A stretch of 64,000 bases of DNA, taken from contig NC_081552.1 of assembly GCF_963082655.1 (NCBI RefSeq), positions 68,927,465 through 68,991,464 of the forward strand, given 5' to 3'. Below are positions 54,651-64,000 of this stretch, piece after piece; positions within the stretch are counted from its first letter, which is position 1, and the number at the start of each line of letters is the position of its first letter. The stretch is from Stomoxys calcitrans (lineage: Eukaryota > Arthropoda > Insecta > Diptera > Muscidae). The notes below the pieces were generated by a model that saw nothing but the letters and a program-made list of their open reading frames with translations, did no database searches and was not told where the DNA came from. The position numbers and the translations under genes were made by a program.

Positions 54651-55885
54651 TCCCAAATACCTTTATTTGAGCCCCATATTGCGATGGTCACTAAAAAATT
54701 GCTGTTTGTGAGGTATTTTGGGAAAGGAGTAGACCCCCAGAATATTGGTCCCGAAAATGGGTACCAATTCTTGCTCTACCCCCCCAATACCTTTCATTTA
54801 ATCTCCACATTGACATGGTCGGTAAATATGCCCGATTTAGGGGTGTTTTTAGGATTGGATTGATCCCCCAAACACTAAGCCCGGAAAATATATCAGCAAC
54901 GTGCTCTATTCTCATATTTCTATATATCATTTATTTGAACCCCATATTGCCATTGCCCTTAAAATTGGATATCAAATTCGTTTTCTAATCTCATTTAAAC
55001 TCCTTATTGCAAAAGTCAGCAAATACGTCCGGTTTGGGGTATTGGCCCTAAAAACTATGAATATTTAGTTCCACTCTCTTTAAGACCCAAATTGTCTTGG
55101 CGAGCAAATAGGTCCTGTTTGGGGGTCAACCCTCAGTGTGTTGGCCTTGAAAATATATATCGGATTCGTGTTCCACTTTAAAAACCCTCTTATTTGAGCC
55201 TCATATTGCAATAGTCAGAAATTACTTACTATTTGGATTGTGTTGGGGGGGTGGGGTGGCCCCATAGACACTTTTCCCGAATATTGATATCAAATTCGTG
55301 CTTTACTCCCAAATATCTTCATTTGAGTCCCATATTGCTATGGTCGTAAATTTGTCCCCTTTGGAGGATGTTTTTGGTGAGAGGCGGCCCCCCAAACACT
55401 TGATTCCATATTTGATTATCAGATTCGCATTCTACATTCAAATACCTTTTATTTAAGCCCCATACTTCCATGGTCAGTAAATAAGTCCAGTTTGGGAATG
55501 TTTTGGGGAAGTGGTGGAGCCCCAGAAACGTGGTCCCATATTTGGATACCAGATTCGTATTCTACGCGTAAATACCTTTCATTTGAGTCCCATATTGCCA
55601 TGGTCGGTAGATATGTCCGATTGAGGGGTGTTTTGGGGTTTCTGTTGGTCCCCCTAGCACTTGGTCCGACAATTGGATATCAGATACATTTTCTTATCCT
55701 AAATACTTTTCATTTGAGTCCCATATTGTTGTGATTGGTTTAAATATATGTTTATAGGTTTTAGGGTGGGTAGCCCCCCTAGGTACCCCATCCGAAATTT
55801 GGATACCAAATATTTATTTTTAGGGTACTATATGAGCGCACACAAAATTTCGCTTAAATCGCACCACCCATCTCCGAGATCTGGC
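54651..55885 (-). repeat. Family C copy, second part
   Basis: Resumes after the RTE and ends CTCCGAGATCTGGCA. About nine units. It joins directly to the next, oppositely oriented copy. Confidence 0.75.
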
Positions 55886-57402
55886 ATACCGAGTAGAATA
55901 CGAATCTGATATCCAAATATGGGACCATGTTTCTGGCGGTCCACCCCTTCTCCAAAACACCCCCCAAACTGGACTTATTTACTGACCATGGGAATAAGGG
56001 GCTTAAACAAAAGGAATTTGAATGTAGAATTCGAATCTGATATCTAAATATGGGACCAAGTGTTTGGGGGGCCGCCTCTCACCAAAAAAATCTCCCAAAG
56101 GGCAAAAATTTACGACCATAGCAATATGGGGCTTAAATGAAAAGCACGAATTTGATATCAATATTCGGGAAAAGTGTCTATGGGGACACCCCATCCCCAC
56201 AACACCACCCAAATAGTAAGTATTTTCTGACTATTGCAATATGAGGCTCAAATAAGAGGGTTTTTAAAGTGGAACACGAATCCGATATATATTTTCAAGG
56301 CCAACTCACTGAGGGTTCGCCCATTACCCAAAACACCACCCAAGCCGGTCATGTTTGCCAACTATGGAAATATGGGACTCAAATTAAAGGTTTGTGGGAG
56401 TAGACCACTAATATGATATCAACATTAGGGGCCAACTGTCTAGCGGACGTCCCACCACCATAACAACCCCCAACTAGGACGTATTTGCTCACCAAGATAA
56501 TTTGGGTCTTAAAGAGAGTGGAACTTAATATTCATAGTTTTTAGGGCCAATACCCCAAACCGGATATATTTGCTGACTTTTCCAATAAGGAGTTTAAATG
56601 AGATTAGAAAACGAATTTGATATCCAATTTTGAGGCCAATGGCAATATGGGGTTCAAATAAGTTATATATAGATATATGAGAATAGAGCACGTTGCTGAT
56701 ATATTTTCCGGGCTTAGTGTTTGGGGGACCAATCCAATCCCCAAAACACCCCTAAATCGGGCATATTTACCGACCAACAGCAAATTTTTAGTGACCATGG
56801 GTATATGGGGCTCAAATAAAAGTATTTGGGAGTATAATACGAATTTGATATCCAAATGTAGGACCATGTATTTATGGCATCACCTCCTTCCCTAAACACC
56901 CCCAAAGGGAAAAAATTTTCGGCCATGCCAATATGTGGCTCAAATGAAAGGTATTTAAGATTAGAAAACGAATTTGATAACCTTTTTTGGGGCCATGTGT
57001 TTGGAGGAAGCCTCATCCTGTAAACTCCTCTTAAGCCAATGGCAATATGGGGTTTAAATAAATGGTATTTCAGAGAAGAGCACGATGCTGATATTTTTTC
57101 AGGGCCAAATATCTGGGGGACCACCTCTCCCCCGAAAACACCACTAAATCAGATATCATGAGAATATCTGGCTGAAATGAAGTATTTTAAGAATGGAGTA
57201 CACCTTGCATCCAAACTTAAATTCGTAGACCAATAAAGATCCTATGGGATTTAGATAAAGGCAATTATATTGTTTAACTGTTAGTCAAGTTAGCATTGAA
57301 TTTCACTAAAAGATTTTTCTAGTCGAAAATAAATGTTCCAAGGAAACTTTTGTTCCATATAAAGTAAAAGAAGGTGCAGCGGAGCGGGCCCGGGTTAGCT
57401 AG
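55886..57402 (+). repeat. Family C copy, opposite orientation
   Basis: Begins within a unit (CGAGTAGAATACGAATCTGA) and ends GGAGCGGGCCCGGGTTAG with CTAG at 57399-57402. Together with 50680-55885 it forms a large inverted pair; unit order is mirrored throughout. Confidence 0.8.
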
Positions 57403-57879
57403 TAATCTATATCGGAACGTAATATGATATAGATGTATTAATGTATAGAGATTTCGCGAATAAAATTCTTGCATTATAAATTTAGCTTTTTATCGTATTT
57501 AAGCCAGGCCGAACTGAACATGTTTTTACGGGGATTTGAAGTGACCGAAATTGGGCCACTCCGCTCCCTTCGTCCAAAATATATAAAATCCGTAAAATTC
57601 TCCCCAAGTCGTCGAATTCAAATCCTATATTTTCAATCGGCCAATATATCGCTTTGATGGTTTGCTGGAGGCTGGGGCTCCCGTCACGTACTTAGCCCTG
57701 CTTTTAAACAACCGATTCGTACTCTACCTGCAAATATAAAACATTGATATTTTGAGATTGATTGATTGACATGATAACTTATGTATTTTTTGCAATTATT
57801 GTTTAATTTTTTGAGGTACTTGTGTCTGGGGAAAATACTGCAAGTGCCCTTCGCTGTCACAGATTTTATCTCTCTAAAA
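57403..57879. other. Mostly unassigned; palindrome scrap
   Basis: AAGCCAGGCCGAACTGAACATG near 57502 is a damaged family A/B start. No gene. Confidence 0.35.
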
Positions 57880-58411
57880 TTAAAATGGCACTTATCAAAT
57901 TTGGCCCTGATCGGTCCAGATTTGAATATAGCTGCCATATAGACCGATCTCTTGATTGAAGGTTTTGGGCCTAAAAGGCGCATTTATTGTCCGATGTCGC
58001 CGAAATTAGGGACAGTGAGTTGTATTATGCTCTTCGACATTTTTCTGCAACTTGGCCCAAATCAGTCCAGTTTTAAAGTCTTGGACCCATAAAAGGCGCA
58101 TTTATAATCCGATTTCACTGAAATTTGACACAGTACATATGTTAGGCTTTCGACATCCGTTTCGTATATGGTACAGCTCGGTTTATTTTTAGATATAGCT
58201 ACTAAAAAGACAAATATTTTGTTATATACATTTGATCAATGACTTGTATTTGTTAGTATTTGGTCTAAATCGAAACATATTTCGATATAGCTGCTGCTGC
58301 TAGGTATGCATTTTTCGTCGGATTTTGACGAAAGGTGGTTTACATATATACGCGAGGTGGTGGGTATCCAAAGTTCGGCCCGGCCGAACTTAACGCCTTT
58401 TTACTTGTTAT
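57880..58411 (-). repeat. Family B 5' portion, minus orientation
   Basis: Three units ending with CGAGGTGGTGGGTATCCAAA, palindrome 58374-58388 and TTAACGCCTTTTTACTTGTT. The GACN block end is absent. Confidence 0.75.
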
Positions 58412-59112
58412 TTAATAAATCATAGCATATCTTAGATTGAAATATGTTTTTTACATATGTATCACTTCTTCGGCTGGTGCATATAGTGATAACAAAAAAT
58501 GTGCAAAGATAACAATATTTTTGGCACTTACATCTTTTTCCCTGTCACATAAATGACCTTGTTTTAAGTAATTTAGAGATAAGTTCAATTAATGCCATTG
58601 TTTGAAAGTGAGCTGGGAGTTTCAATTTAAATCCGATTTCAATGCAATTTAGAACAGAAAATCCCATTAAACAACTACACATTTATTCCAACTTTCGTCC
58701 TTTTCCGACCATATTTGGATATAGCTGTGGTATAGACCGATCTACCGATTTATATGCTGAAGCTCATATATTATCCGATTCCTATGCATTTTGGAACAGT
58801 GAATTATATAAATCCTCGTGACATACAGACAGAATATGGATCAGATGAGACTATATGTGGGTATAGCTGCTATTAAAATGGCACTTTGTTTTTATTGTAA
58901 AATGATAACGGCTTGGATTATTGACACAAAATTTTGACACAGGTGGAAACGTCAGTTATCGATTCCTATTAAAAACTGAAAATCCCAAAATTTGGCACTT
59001 TAATCTTTTTGGCGGTAAGGGGACGATATGTTCGTGTCTGTGACACTATACGTCGACAAATATGCTTTCTCTTTAAGATCTTATTATATTTTGGCACCTC
59101 AATAAAAAAAAG
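58412..59112. other. No gene; faint family B-like units
   Basis: GGATATAGCTGTGGTATAGACC near 58720 is a diverged unit. The rest is unassigned AT-rich DNA. Confidence 0.4.
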
Positions 59113-59300
59113 CAAGTAAAAGCGTGCTAAGTTCGGCCGGGCCGGACCCTCCACCAAGGATCGCATTTGTCGAGTTCTTTTCCCGTTATCTCTTTTTAGG
59201 CAAAAAAGGATATAAGAAAAAATTTGCTTTGCTATTAGAGCGATATTAAGATATGGTCCGGTTTGGACCACAATTATATTATAAGTTGGAGACCTGTGTA
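59113..59300 (+). repeat. Family A element, part left of the copia insertion
   Basis: GCAAGTAAAAGCGTGCTAAG, a damaged palindrome (TTCGGCCGGGCCGGA), CATTTGTCGAGTTC, TTAGAGCGATATTAAG and GAGACCTGTGTA. The last five bases, GTGTA (59296-59300), are duplicated after the insertion. Confidence 0.8.
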
Positions 59301-59451
59301 TGTTATTATGTTAAGAGTTTTACAACGAATAAAAAATTTATTTTTTCTATTTATACAATATGACAAATTTACAAAAGCAAACAAACTATGTTCTGTTTTA
59401 ATTACTCAATACAAAGTAGTATATTAGGTTGTTCATTCTCTTTCTTCAACA
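59301..59451 (-). repeat. copia 3' LTR
   Basis: 151 bp, the left copy on the plus strand, starting TGTTATTATGTTAAGAG and ending CTTTCTTCAACA. One difference from the other LTR (T versus A near 59402). Contains AATAAA near 59329 on the plus strand only. Confidence 0.95.
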
Positions 59452-59460
59452 CCCCCACTA
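59452..59460 (-). other. copia polypurine tract
   Basis: On the minus strand TAGTGGGGG directly before the 3' LTR, the primer site for plus-strand DNA synthesis. Confidence 0.85.
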
Positions 59461-59569
59461 GATTGAACTCCTAATCCCATCAGCTCACAGCAATGTAAGT
59501 GTCTTATTCTTGATAAAGGTTTCGTAAGGACATCGGCGACCATATCATTAGTGTTTATGTATTCGATAG

Positions 59570-60265
59570 CTATTTTTTATCTTCGACTAATTCCCTCACG
59601 AAATGGTGTCTTATATCAATATGCTTTGATCGTGCATGGTATGTGCTATTATTGGTCAAATTTATCGCACTTTGGTTGTCACATTTAATTTTGATAAAAG
59701 AAGAATTTCCCAATTCTTTGAACAAGGATCCCAACCATAATGCTTCTTGTGCAGATGCTGATACTGCCATATATTCTGCTTCAGTTGTTGATAATGCGGT
59801 GGTTGACTGTTTCTTTGAATTCCAGGAAATACTCCCATTTTGAAACATGAAAACGTATCCTGAAGTAGACTTCCTTTCATCAAGGTCACCTGCCCAATCT
59901 GCATCAGAAAATCCTTGTAGATACTCATTATTGTCTTTTGAAAATTGAAGCTTATAATCCACTGTGCCTTTAAGGTATCTCATTACACGTTTAACTGCTT
60001 CCCAGTGTGGTTTTCCATTATTATTGTTATATCTTGACAAAACCCCCACTGCGTATGATATATCTGGACGACAGACTTGTGCAGCATATGTCAAACTTCC
60101 TACAGCTTCTTGATACGGCACGTTACAAGTTTCACTCTCCTTTGATGAACACATATCCTTCGTTAGTTTTTGATTTACATCCAATGGCGTAGAAACAGAA
60201 TTGCAATTTTGCATATTAAACTTTTTCAATACATTTTTGATAAACAGTTCTTGATCTATCCACAA
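59570..60265 (-). pseudogene. copia RT C-terminus and RNase H frame
   Basis: 231 residues after an in-frame stop at 60266-60268. It begins in the RT connection (WIDQELFIKNVLKKF), with YAAQVCRPDISYAVGVLSR and then RNase H: SDADWAGDLDERKSTSGYV (catalytic Asp), SWNSKKQSTTALSTTEAEYM (Glu), CDNQSAINL (Asp) and HARSKHIDIRHHF. The end is premature: a short A-run at the frame end (T run 59573-59578) lacks one base relative to the downstream copia-type tail, which stays readable in another frame up to the PPT. Confidence 0.9.
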
Positions 60266-60481
60266 TTATCCGTTTTCTCTATCTCTTGTGATTCTCATTC
60301 CCAGAATATACTGCGCTTCACCAATATCTTTCATTTTGAAACCTTCTGATAGTTCTTTCTTAATATTCATTTTAGAATCGTTGTTGTTGGTAAAAATCAA
60401 ACTATCGTCAACATATATTGCAACGTATGTTATTTCAAATTCATTTAATTTGTAGTAGACGCAAGGTTCGGTTTTAGACTA
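60266..60481 (-). pseudogene. copia RT catalytic segment between two stops
   Basis: A 70-codon segment lying between the stop codons at 60479-60481 and 60266-60268 and in the same frame as its neighbours. It holds the RT catalytic YVDD motif (60404-60415). Since both stops are single-codon lesions in an otherwise aligned frame, they are nonsense mutations. Confidence 0.85.
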
Positions 60482-60790
60482 AGTAAGACCAATTTTCTTT
60501 AAAGTTTCGTCTAACTTCTTATTCCAAATTCGACTAGCTTGTTTAAGACCATATAACGATTTCCGTAGCTTACAAACTTTCCCATCGTTTTCTTTAAGGC
60601 CTTCCGGTATTTTCATATAAATTTCTTCGCTCAAGTCGCTTTGAAGGAACGCCGTTATTACATCCATTTGGTCTATGTCAAGATTATGTTGCACTGCCAA
60701 ACTTAAAAGGAGACGTATTGAGGAATATCTCACCACTGGAGAGAAGGTTTCCTCATAATCTATCCCATACTTTTGAGAATACCCCTTCAC
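60479..60790 (-). pseudogene. copia RT N-terminal segment
   Basis: 103 residues: QKYGIDYEETFSPVVRYSS, DVITAFLQSDL (first RT Asp region) and VCKLRKSLYGLKQASRIWN, all hallmark copia RT text. Its frame continues upstream to the A-run at 60869-60878, where the Gag-integrase frame was lost. Confidence 0.9.
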
Positions 60791-60837
60791 GACAAGTCTA
60801 GCTTTATATCTCTCAATTTCACAATTCGAATTGCGTT

Positions 60838-63327
60838 TTATTTTGAAACACCATTTACTATCAATTGGTTTTTTTTTTCTTTTGGCAAGTCAGTTATTTC
60901 CCAAGTTCGATTCTGTAACAAGGCTTGTATTTCGTCATCCATTGCCTTTTTCCATTCTTGTTTATTAATTCCTTCTAGTGCTTGTTGTACGGTCTTGGGT
61001 TCCTCATCTTCATCTGATGTATGACATGCATTTCCATATCTACTTACCGGCTTTGAAGTTCTTGTAGATTTTCGTAAATTTTTCGACGGTGCGATTTCAA
61101 CTTCTGATGATATCGGATTTACATTCTCAGATTCATTTGCAGGCCCATGAGGTAATGAACCATTCGCTTCGTCCGAGTAGTATTCAGATTCTGAATTATC
61201 TTGCTCATTTTGATCTTCTTCAGCTGTTTTATCATTTGAGTCTTGCAAGGTATCGTTTAAATCGTCATCATCAGATATTTCCCCCACTGAATCACAACGG
61301 CGAAAACTATAAAATGGATCGTCATTTTTAGGCACATCTTCACAGAATTGATTCTCCAAAAATTTAACGTCTCTGCTCAATACGATGTTATATTTCTCAG
61401 GATCATAAAAACGGTAAGTTTTCTTATGATCACCGTAACCAACAAATATTGCTTCTTTCCCCTTTAAATCCAGTTTCTTCCTTTTTTGTTTAGGGATGTG
61501 TATCACGGCTTTGCATCCAAAAACTCTCAGATACTTTAAACAAGGTTTTTTACCAGACCAAACCTCTTCCGGCGAAACATCGTTGAGTATTTTGGTTGGA
61601 ATCAGGTTAATTAAATGAACTGCGGTGTTTGCTGCTTCAGCCCAAAACTTTTTTGGCAAACAAGACTGAGCTAAAAGACATCTCGTTTTCTCAACTATGG
61701 TACGGTTCATTCTTTCGGATACACCGTTTTGCTGAGGTGAATATGGTACCGTAGTCTGATGATAAATGCCGTTATCAATCATTATCCGCTTCATTTTTCC
61801 ATTGCAAAATTCTGTGCCGTTGTCACTTCTTAAGGATTTAATTTTTCTTCCTGTTTGATTTTCAACATAATTTTTGAATTCAACAAACTTATCAGCAACC
61901 TCAGATTTTCGTTTCAAAAAATAAATAAATACTTTTCTTGAGAAGTCGTCGATAAATGTAAGAATATATTGCGAACCACCAATTGAAGATGTCTCCATTG
62001 GACCACAGAGATCAGTATGTATTAAATCTAGTGTACCACCAACTCTTGTTCCCGTGTCGTTAAAAGGATTTCTTGATATCTTACATTTTAAGCAAGAGAT
62101 GCCGTTATCATTGCTTATTTCACAGTTCACACCTAGAACAGCTCCTGAAGCCATTTTTCTCAACGTTTCATTATTTACATGGCCGATTCGCTTATGCCAC
62201 AAATTGCTTTCTTCAACTTTTCTTTGAGATATCATAGATTTGTTACTTGAAATATTCATACGAAACATTCCATCTACCAAATCTCCAGTAACAATGGTTT
62301 TGCCACTATCATTGATAACTTTGCAACCTTTTCCGTTAAATACAACTTTGTATCCGTTTTCAACAATTTTTGAAACTGACAGTAGGTTAATGCACAAATC
62401 AGGAACATGAAGAACATCTTTGAACGAAATGTTTTCCCTGGAGTTTCCTACTGCCGAAACCATGTCAACATTTCCAATTTCATCAACACTCATTGTGGTG
62501 TTATTTGCAATTATTACTTCTGTTTTCTTTTCTTCATATCGACTACTAAACAATTCCGAACTTGAACACATGTGGGCAGTTGCACCCGAATCAAAAAACC
62601 AGTCATTGTTATTTAGATTACGTACCGAAAAAGCTCCCATCGCAGAATTTCCGCTCTCGTATTTTTTAAATGTTTTCTTGATTGACTTGCTAGGACATTT
62701 GGCAGCAATATGACCATATTGATTGCAATTGTAACATTTTAGTCCTTTGTTATTTTTTCCAACTCTCTTTTTGTTACCTGCAAGCGCCATTTCGGTTCCT
62801 TCAATCTTAACATCCTGCAATATCTTTAGTTTTATGGCATCTCCTGTAATCTTAATACCTGAACTTTGGATTCCCATAATCATTGGGTTATACTCGTCGG
62901 GCAATCCAGCCAGAAGCATTGATCCAATCCATTCTTCATCCATATGAAGTCCAACAGCTCGCAATTTATGGGCGGAGTTGATTATTTCATTCACATATTC
63001 TTCAACGTTTGTGCAATCTTTCAATTTTGTTGAACAGAATTTTTGAATTAATCCAACTCTCCTTACCAAACCATTGTCTTCATAAACTGTGGCTAATGCA
63101 GTCCAAATTTCCTTCGCACTACCACATTCTCGGATATGGGGATAAACAGATTTGTCAACCAATAAGATTAATTCCCCCTTTGCTTGGATATTCTTATCCT
63201 CTTTTTCTTCTGTGTCTTGAAGGGATTTCCACAGACCTTTCATTTGAAAATATGCCTCAACTGCAAACTTCCAGTCTTCAAAGTTTTCACTTCCACGAAG
63301 TTTTTCCAATTGCATATTCGTTGCCAT
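60838..63327 (-). CDS. copia Gag-protease-integrase polyprotein (829 residues, truncated by frameshift)
   Basis: ATG at 63325-63327, about 65 nt after the PBS. Residues 1-195 are a UBN2/DUF4219-type copia Gag (RGSENFEDWKFAVEAYF). CCHC zinc knuckle CYNCNQYGHIAAKC at 198-211. Protease active site DSGA at 246-249. Integrase zinc finger His378, His383, Cys412, Cys415. Integrase core Asp439 (HTDLCGP), Asp502 (SDNGTEF), Glu538 (NGVSERMNR), a DD35E spacing. Then a Ser/Asp/Glu-rich linker and the first RT residues (WKKAMDDEIQALLQNRTWEI). The frame ends falsely after a run of ten A (60869-60878). Intact copia would continue as a single ORF into RT. Gag forms the particle; integrase inserts the cDNA. 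Confidence 0.92.
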   Translation of the reverse strand: MATNMQLEKLRGSENFEDWKFAVEAYFQMKGLWKSLQDTEEKEDKNIQAKGELILLVDKSVYPHIRECGSAKEIWTALATVYEDNGLVRRVGLIQKFCSTKLKDCTNVEEYVNEIINSAHKLRAVGLHMDEEWIGSMLLAGLPDEYNPMIMGIQSSGIKITGDAIKLKILQDVKIEGTEMALAGNKKRVGKNNKGLKCYNCNQYGHIAAKCPSKSIKKTFKKYESGNSAMGAFSVRNLNNNDWFFDSGATAHMCSSSELFSSRYEEKKTEVIIANNTTMSVDEIGNVDMVSAVGNSRENISFKDVLHVPDLCINLLSVSKIVENGYKVVFNGKGCKVINDSGKTIVTGDLVDGMFRMNISSNKSMISQRKVEESNLWHKRIGHVNNETLRKMASGAVLGVNCEISNDNGISCLKCKISRNPFNDTGTRVGGTLDLIHTDLCGPMETSSIGGSQYILTFIDDFSRKVFIYFLKRKSEVADKFVEFKNYVENQTGRKIKSLRSDNGTEFCNGKMKRIMIDNGIYHQTTVPYSPQQNGVSERMNRTIVEKTRCLLAQSCLPKKFWAEAANTAVHLINLIPTKILNDVSPEEVWSGKKPCLKYLRVFGCKAVIHIPKQKRKKLDLKGKEAIFVGYGDHKKTYRFYDPEKYNIVLSRDVKFLENQFCEDVPKNDDPFYSFRRCDSVGEISDDDDLNDTLQDSNDKTAEEDQNEQDNSESEYYSDEANGSLPHGPANESENVNPISSEVEIAPSKNLRKSTRTSKPVSRYGNACHTSDEDEEPKTVQQALEGINKQEWKKAMDDEIQALLQNRTWEITDLPKEKKNQLIVNGVSK

Positions 63328-63391
63328 CTTGTGCTCAAGACCTCGTTATAAATCACAGAATTACCCTTATTTTCGATCTTAAAACGCGGAA

Positions 63392-63403
63392 GGGCCCATA
63401 ACC
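63392..63403 (-). other. copia primer-binding site, half-tRNA type
   Basis: Directly inside the 5' LTR, minus strand GGTTATGGGCCC. Drosophila copia has the same text after its LTR, where an internal fragment of initiator tRNA-Met is the primer rather than the tRNA 3' end. Confidence 0.85.
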
Positions 63404-63554
63404 TGTTATTATGTTAAGAGTTTTACAACGAATAAAAAATTTATTTTTTCTATTTATACAATATGACAAATTTACAAAAGCAAACAAACTATGTTCTGTT
63501 TTAAATACTCAATACAAAGTAGTATATTAGGTTGTTCATTCTCTTTCTTCAACA
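63404..63554 (-). repeat. copia 5' LTR
   Basis: 151 bp, right-hand copy. Promoter and transcript start would lie here, reading leftwards. Followed by the target duplication GTGTA at 63555-63559. Confidence 0.95.
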
Positions 63555-64000
63555 GTGTAAAATGTCATCCAATTTGAATAAGAATTGCGCCCTTTGGAGG
63601 CTCAAGAAATAAAATAGAGAGATCGATTTATATGGGAGCTGTATCGGGCTATAGACAGATTCAGACCATAATAAACACGTATGTTGATGGTTATAGGAGG
63701 ATCCGTCGTACAAAATTTCAGGCAAATCGGATAATAATTGCGACCTCTAGAGGCTCAAGAAGTCAAGATCCCAGATCGGTTTATATGGCAGCTATATCAG
63801 GTTATGAACCAATTTGATCCATACTTGGCACAGTTGTTGAATATAATAACAAAACACGTCGTGCGAAATTTCATTCCAATCGGATAAGAATTGCGCACTC
63901 TAGAGGCTCAAGAAGTCAAGACCCAAGATCGGTTTATATGGCAGCTATATCAGGTTATAAACCGATTTGAACCATACTTGGCACAATTGTTGGATATCAA
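63555..64000 (+). repeat. Family A element, part right of copia, runs off the window
   Basis: Continues GTGTAAAATGTCATCCAAT exactly where the left part stops (compare 23560). Three units with GATCGGTTTATATGGCAGC and CTTGGCACAGTTGTTG. The 3' block lies outside the window. Confidence 0.85.

Larger units (their letters stand above)
59301..63554 (-). mobile_element. Ty1/copia-type LTR retrotransposon, recent, pol disrupted
   Basis: 4254 bp on the minus strand with 151-bp LTRs (59301-59451 and 63404-63554) that differ at one site, LTR ends TG...CA, PBS, PPT and a 5-bp target duplication GTGTA. One gag-pol reading direction in copia order: Gag, protease, integrase, RT, RNase H. Gag to integrase is open; RT/RNase H is broken by two homopolymer frameshifts (60869-60878, 59573-59578) and two stops (60479-60481, 60266-60268). 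It sits within a family A copy. Confidence 0.95.

Noticed and set aside
59643..59843. Plus-strand frames across 59.6-63.4 kb
   Set aside because: Antisense shadows of the copia polyprotein.

Overview
This is eukaryotic DNA, almost certainly from a higher fly (calyptrate or muscoid, such as a stable, horn or house fly). The evidence is a peritrophin-44-like midgut chitin-binding gene with a small first exon, a copia element whose primer-binding site is of the internal initiator-tRNA-Met type, and dense repeats with a TA-rich core next to a (GACN/GTCY)n stretch, as in dipteran 'mini-me' repeats. The exact species cannot be told from the sequence. I recognise one host gene, a two-exon peritrophin at 37283-38402. 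Nearly everything else is repeats, often nested.

Three noncoding families dominate. Family A (about 1.0-1.2 kb, 152-bp internal units) and family B (0.3-1.85 kb, 153-bp units) share one architecture: a TTCGGCCGGGCCGAA palindrome near the start, inverted ACCCWCCACC/GGTGGWGGGT ends, tandem units that each carry an inverted repeat around TATATGGCAGCTATATC, then a GACN run and a TATATACTTTAT core. Family C (1.2-1.9 kb, units of about 129 bp) begins near GCCAGATCTCGGAGA and ends in GGGCCCGGGTCAGCTAG before a T, which resembles a Helitron 3' end. Smaller families are E (126-bp GTAC-rich tandem units, 20.7-21.9 kb), F (AT-rich AAATTTT-type), G and H. I made these labels for this window.

Layout: 0-10 kb, A/B/C copies, a fold-back mariner MITE and two decayed LINE pieces. 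10.5-14 kb, a LINE with an intact coiled-coil ORF1 and an RT ORF lacking an endonuclease. 14-35 kb, A/B/C copies, a 5'-truncated RTE, a SINE, mariner MITEs and a tRNA-like head. 35.6-39 kb, nested hAT-like MITEs, the peritrophin gene, then an RTE 5'-leader fragment. 39-50 kb, A into B, a dead mariner transposase, an RNase-H LINE remnant, decayed protein-like tandem units and a second fold-back mariner. 50.7-57.4 kb, two family C copies head to head, one split by a 3.4-kb RTE with its endonuclease and RT (both damaged). 59.3-63.6 kb, a copia-type LTR element with near-identical LTRs and a 5-bp target duplication inside a family A copy that runs off the end of the window.

I saw no prokaryote-like operon, CRISPR array, rRNA or intact tRNA gene, and no convincing novel multi-gene system. 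The most interesting material is structural: the shared hairpin-bearing unit of families A and B, the endonuclease-less LINE, the RTE leader hairpin kept in a leader-only fragment, the fold-back mariners built from a transposase 5' end, and a young but pol-broken copia.
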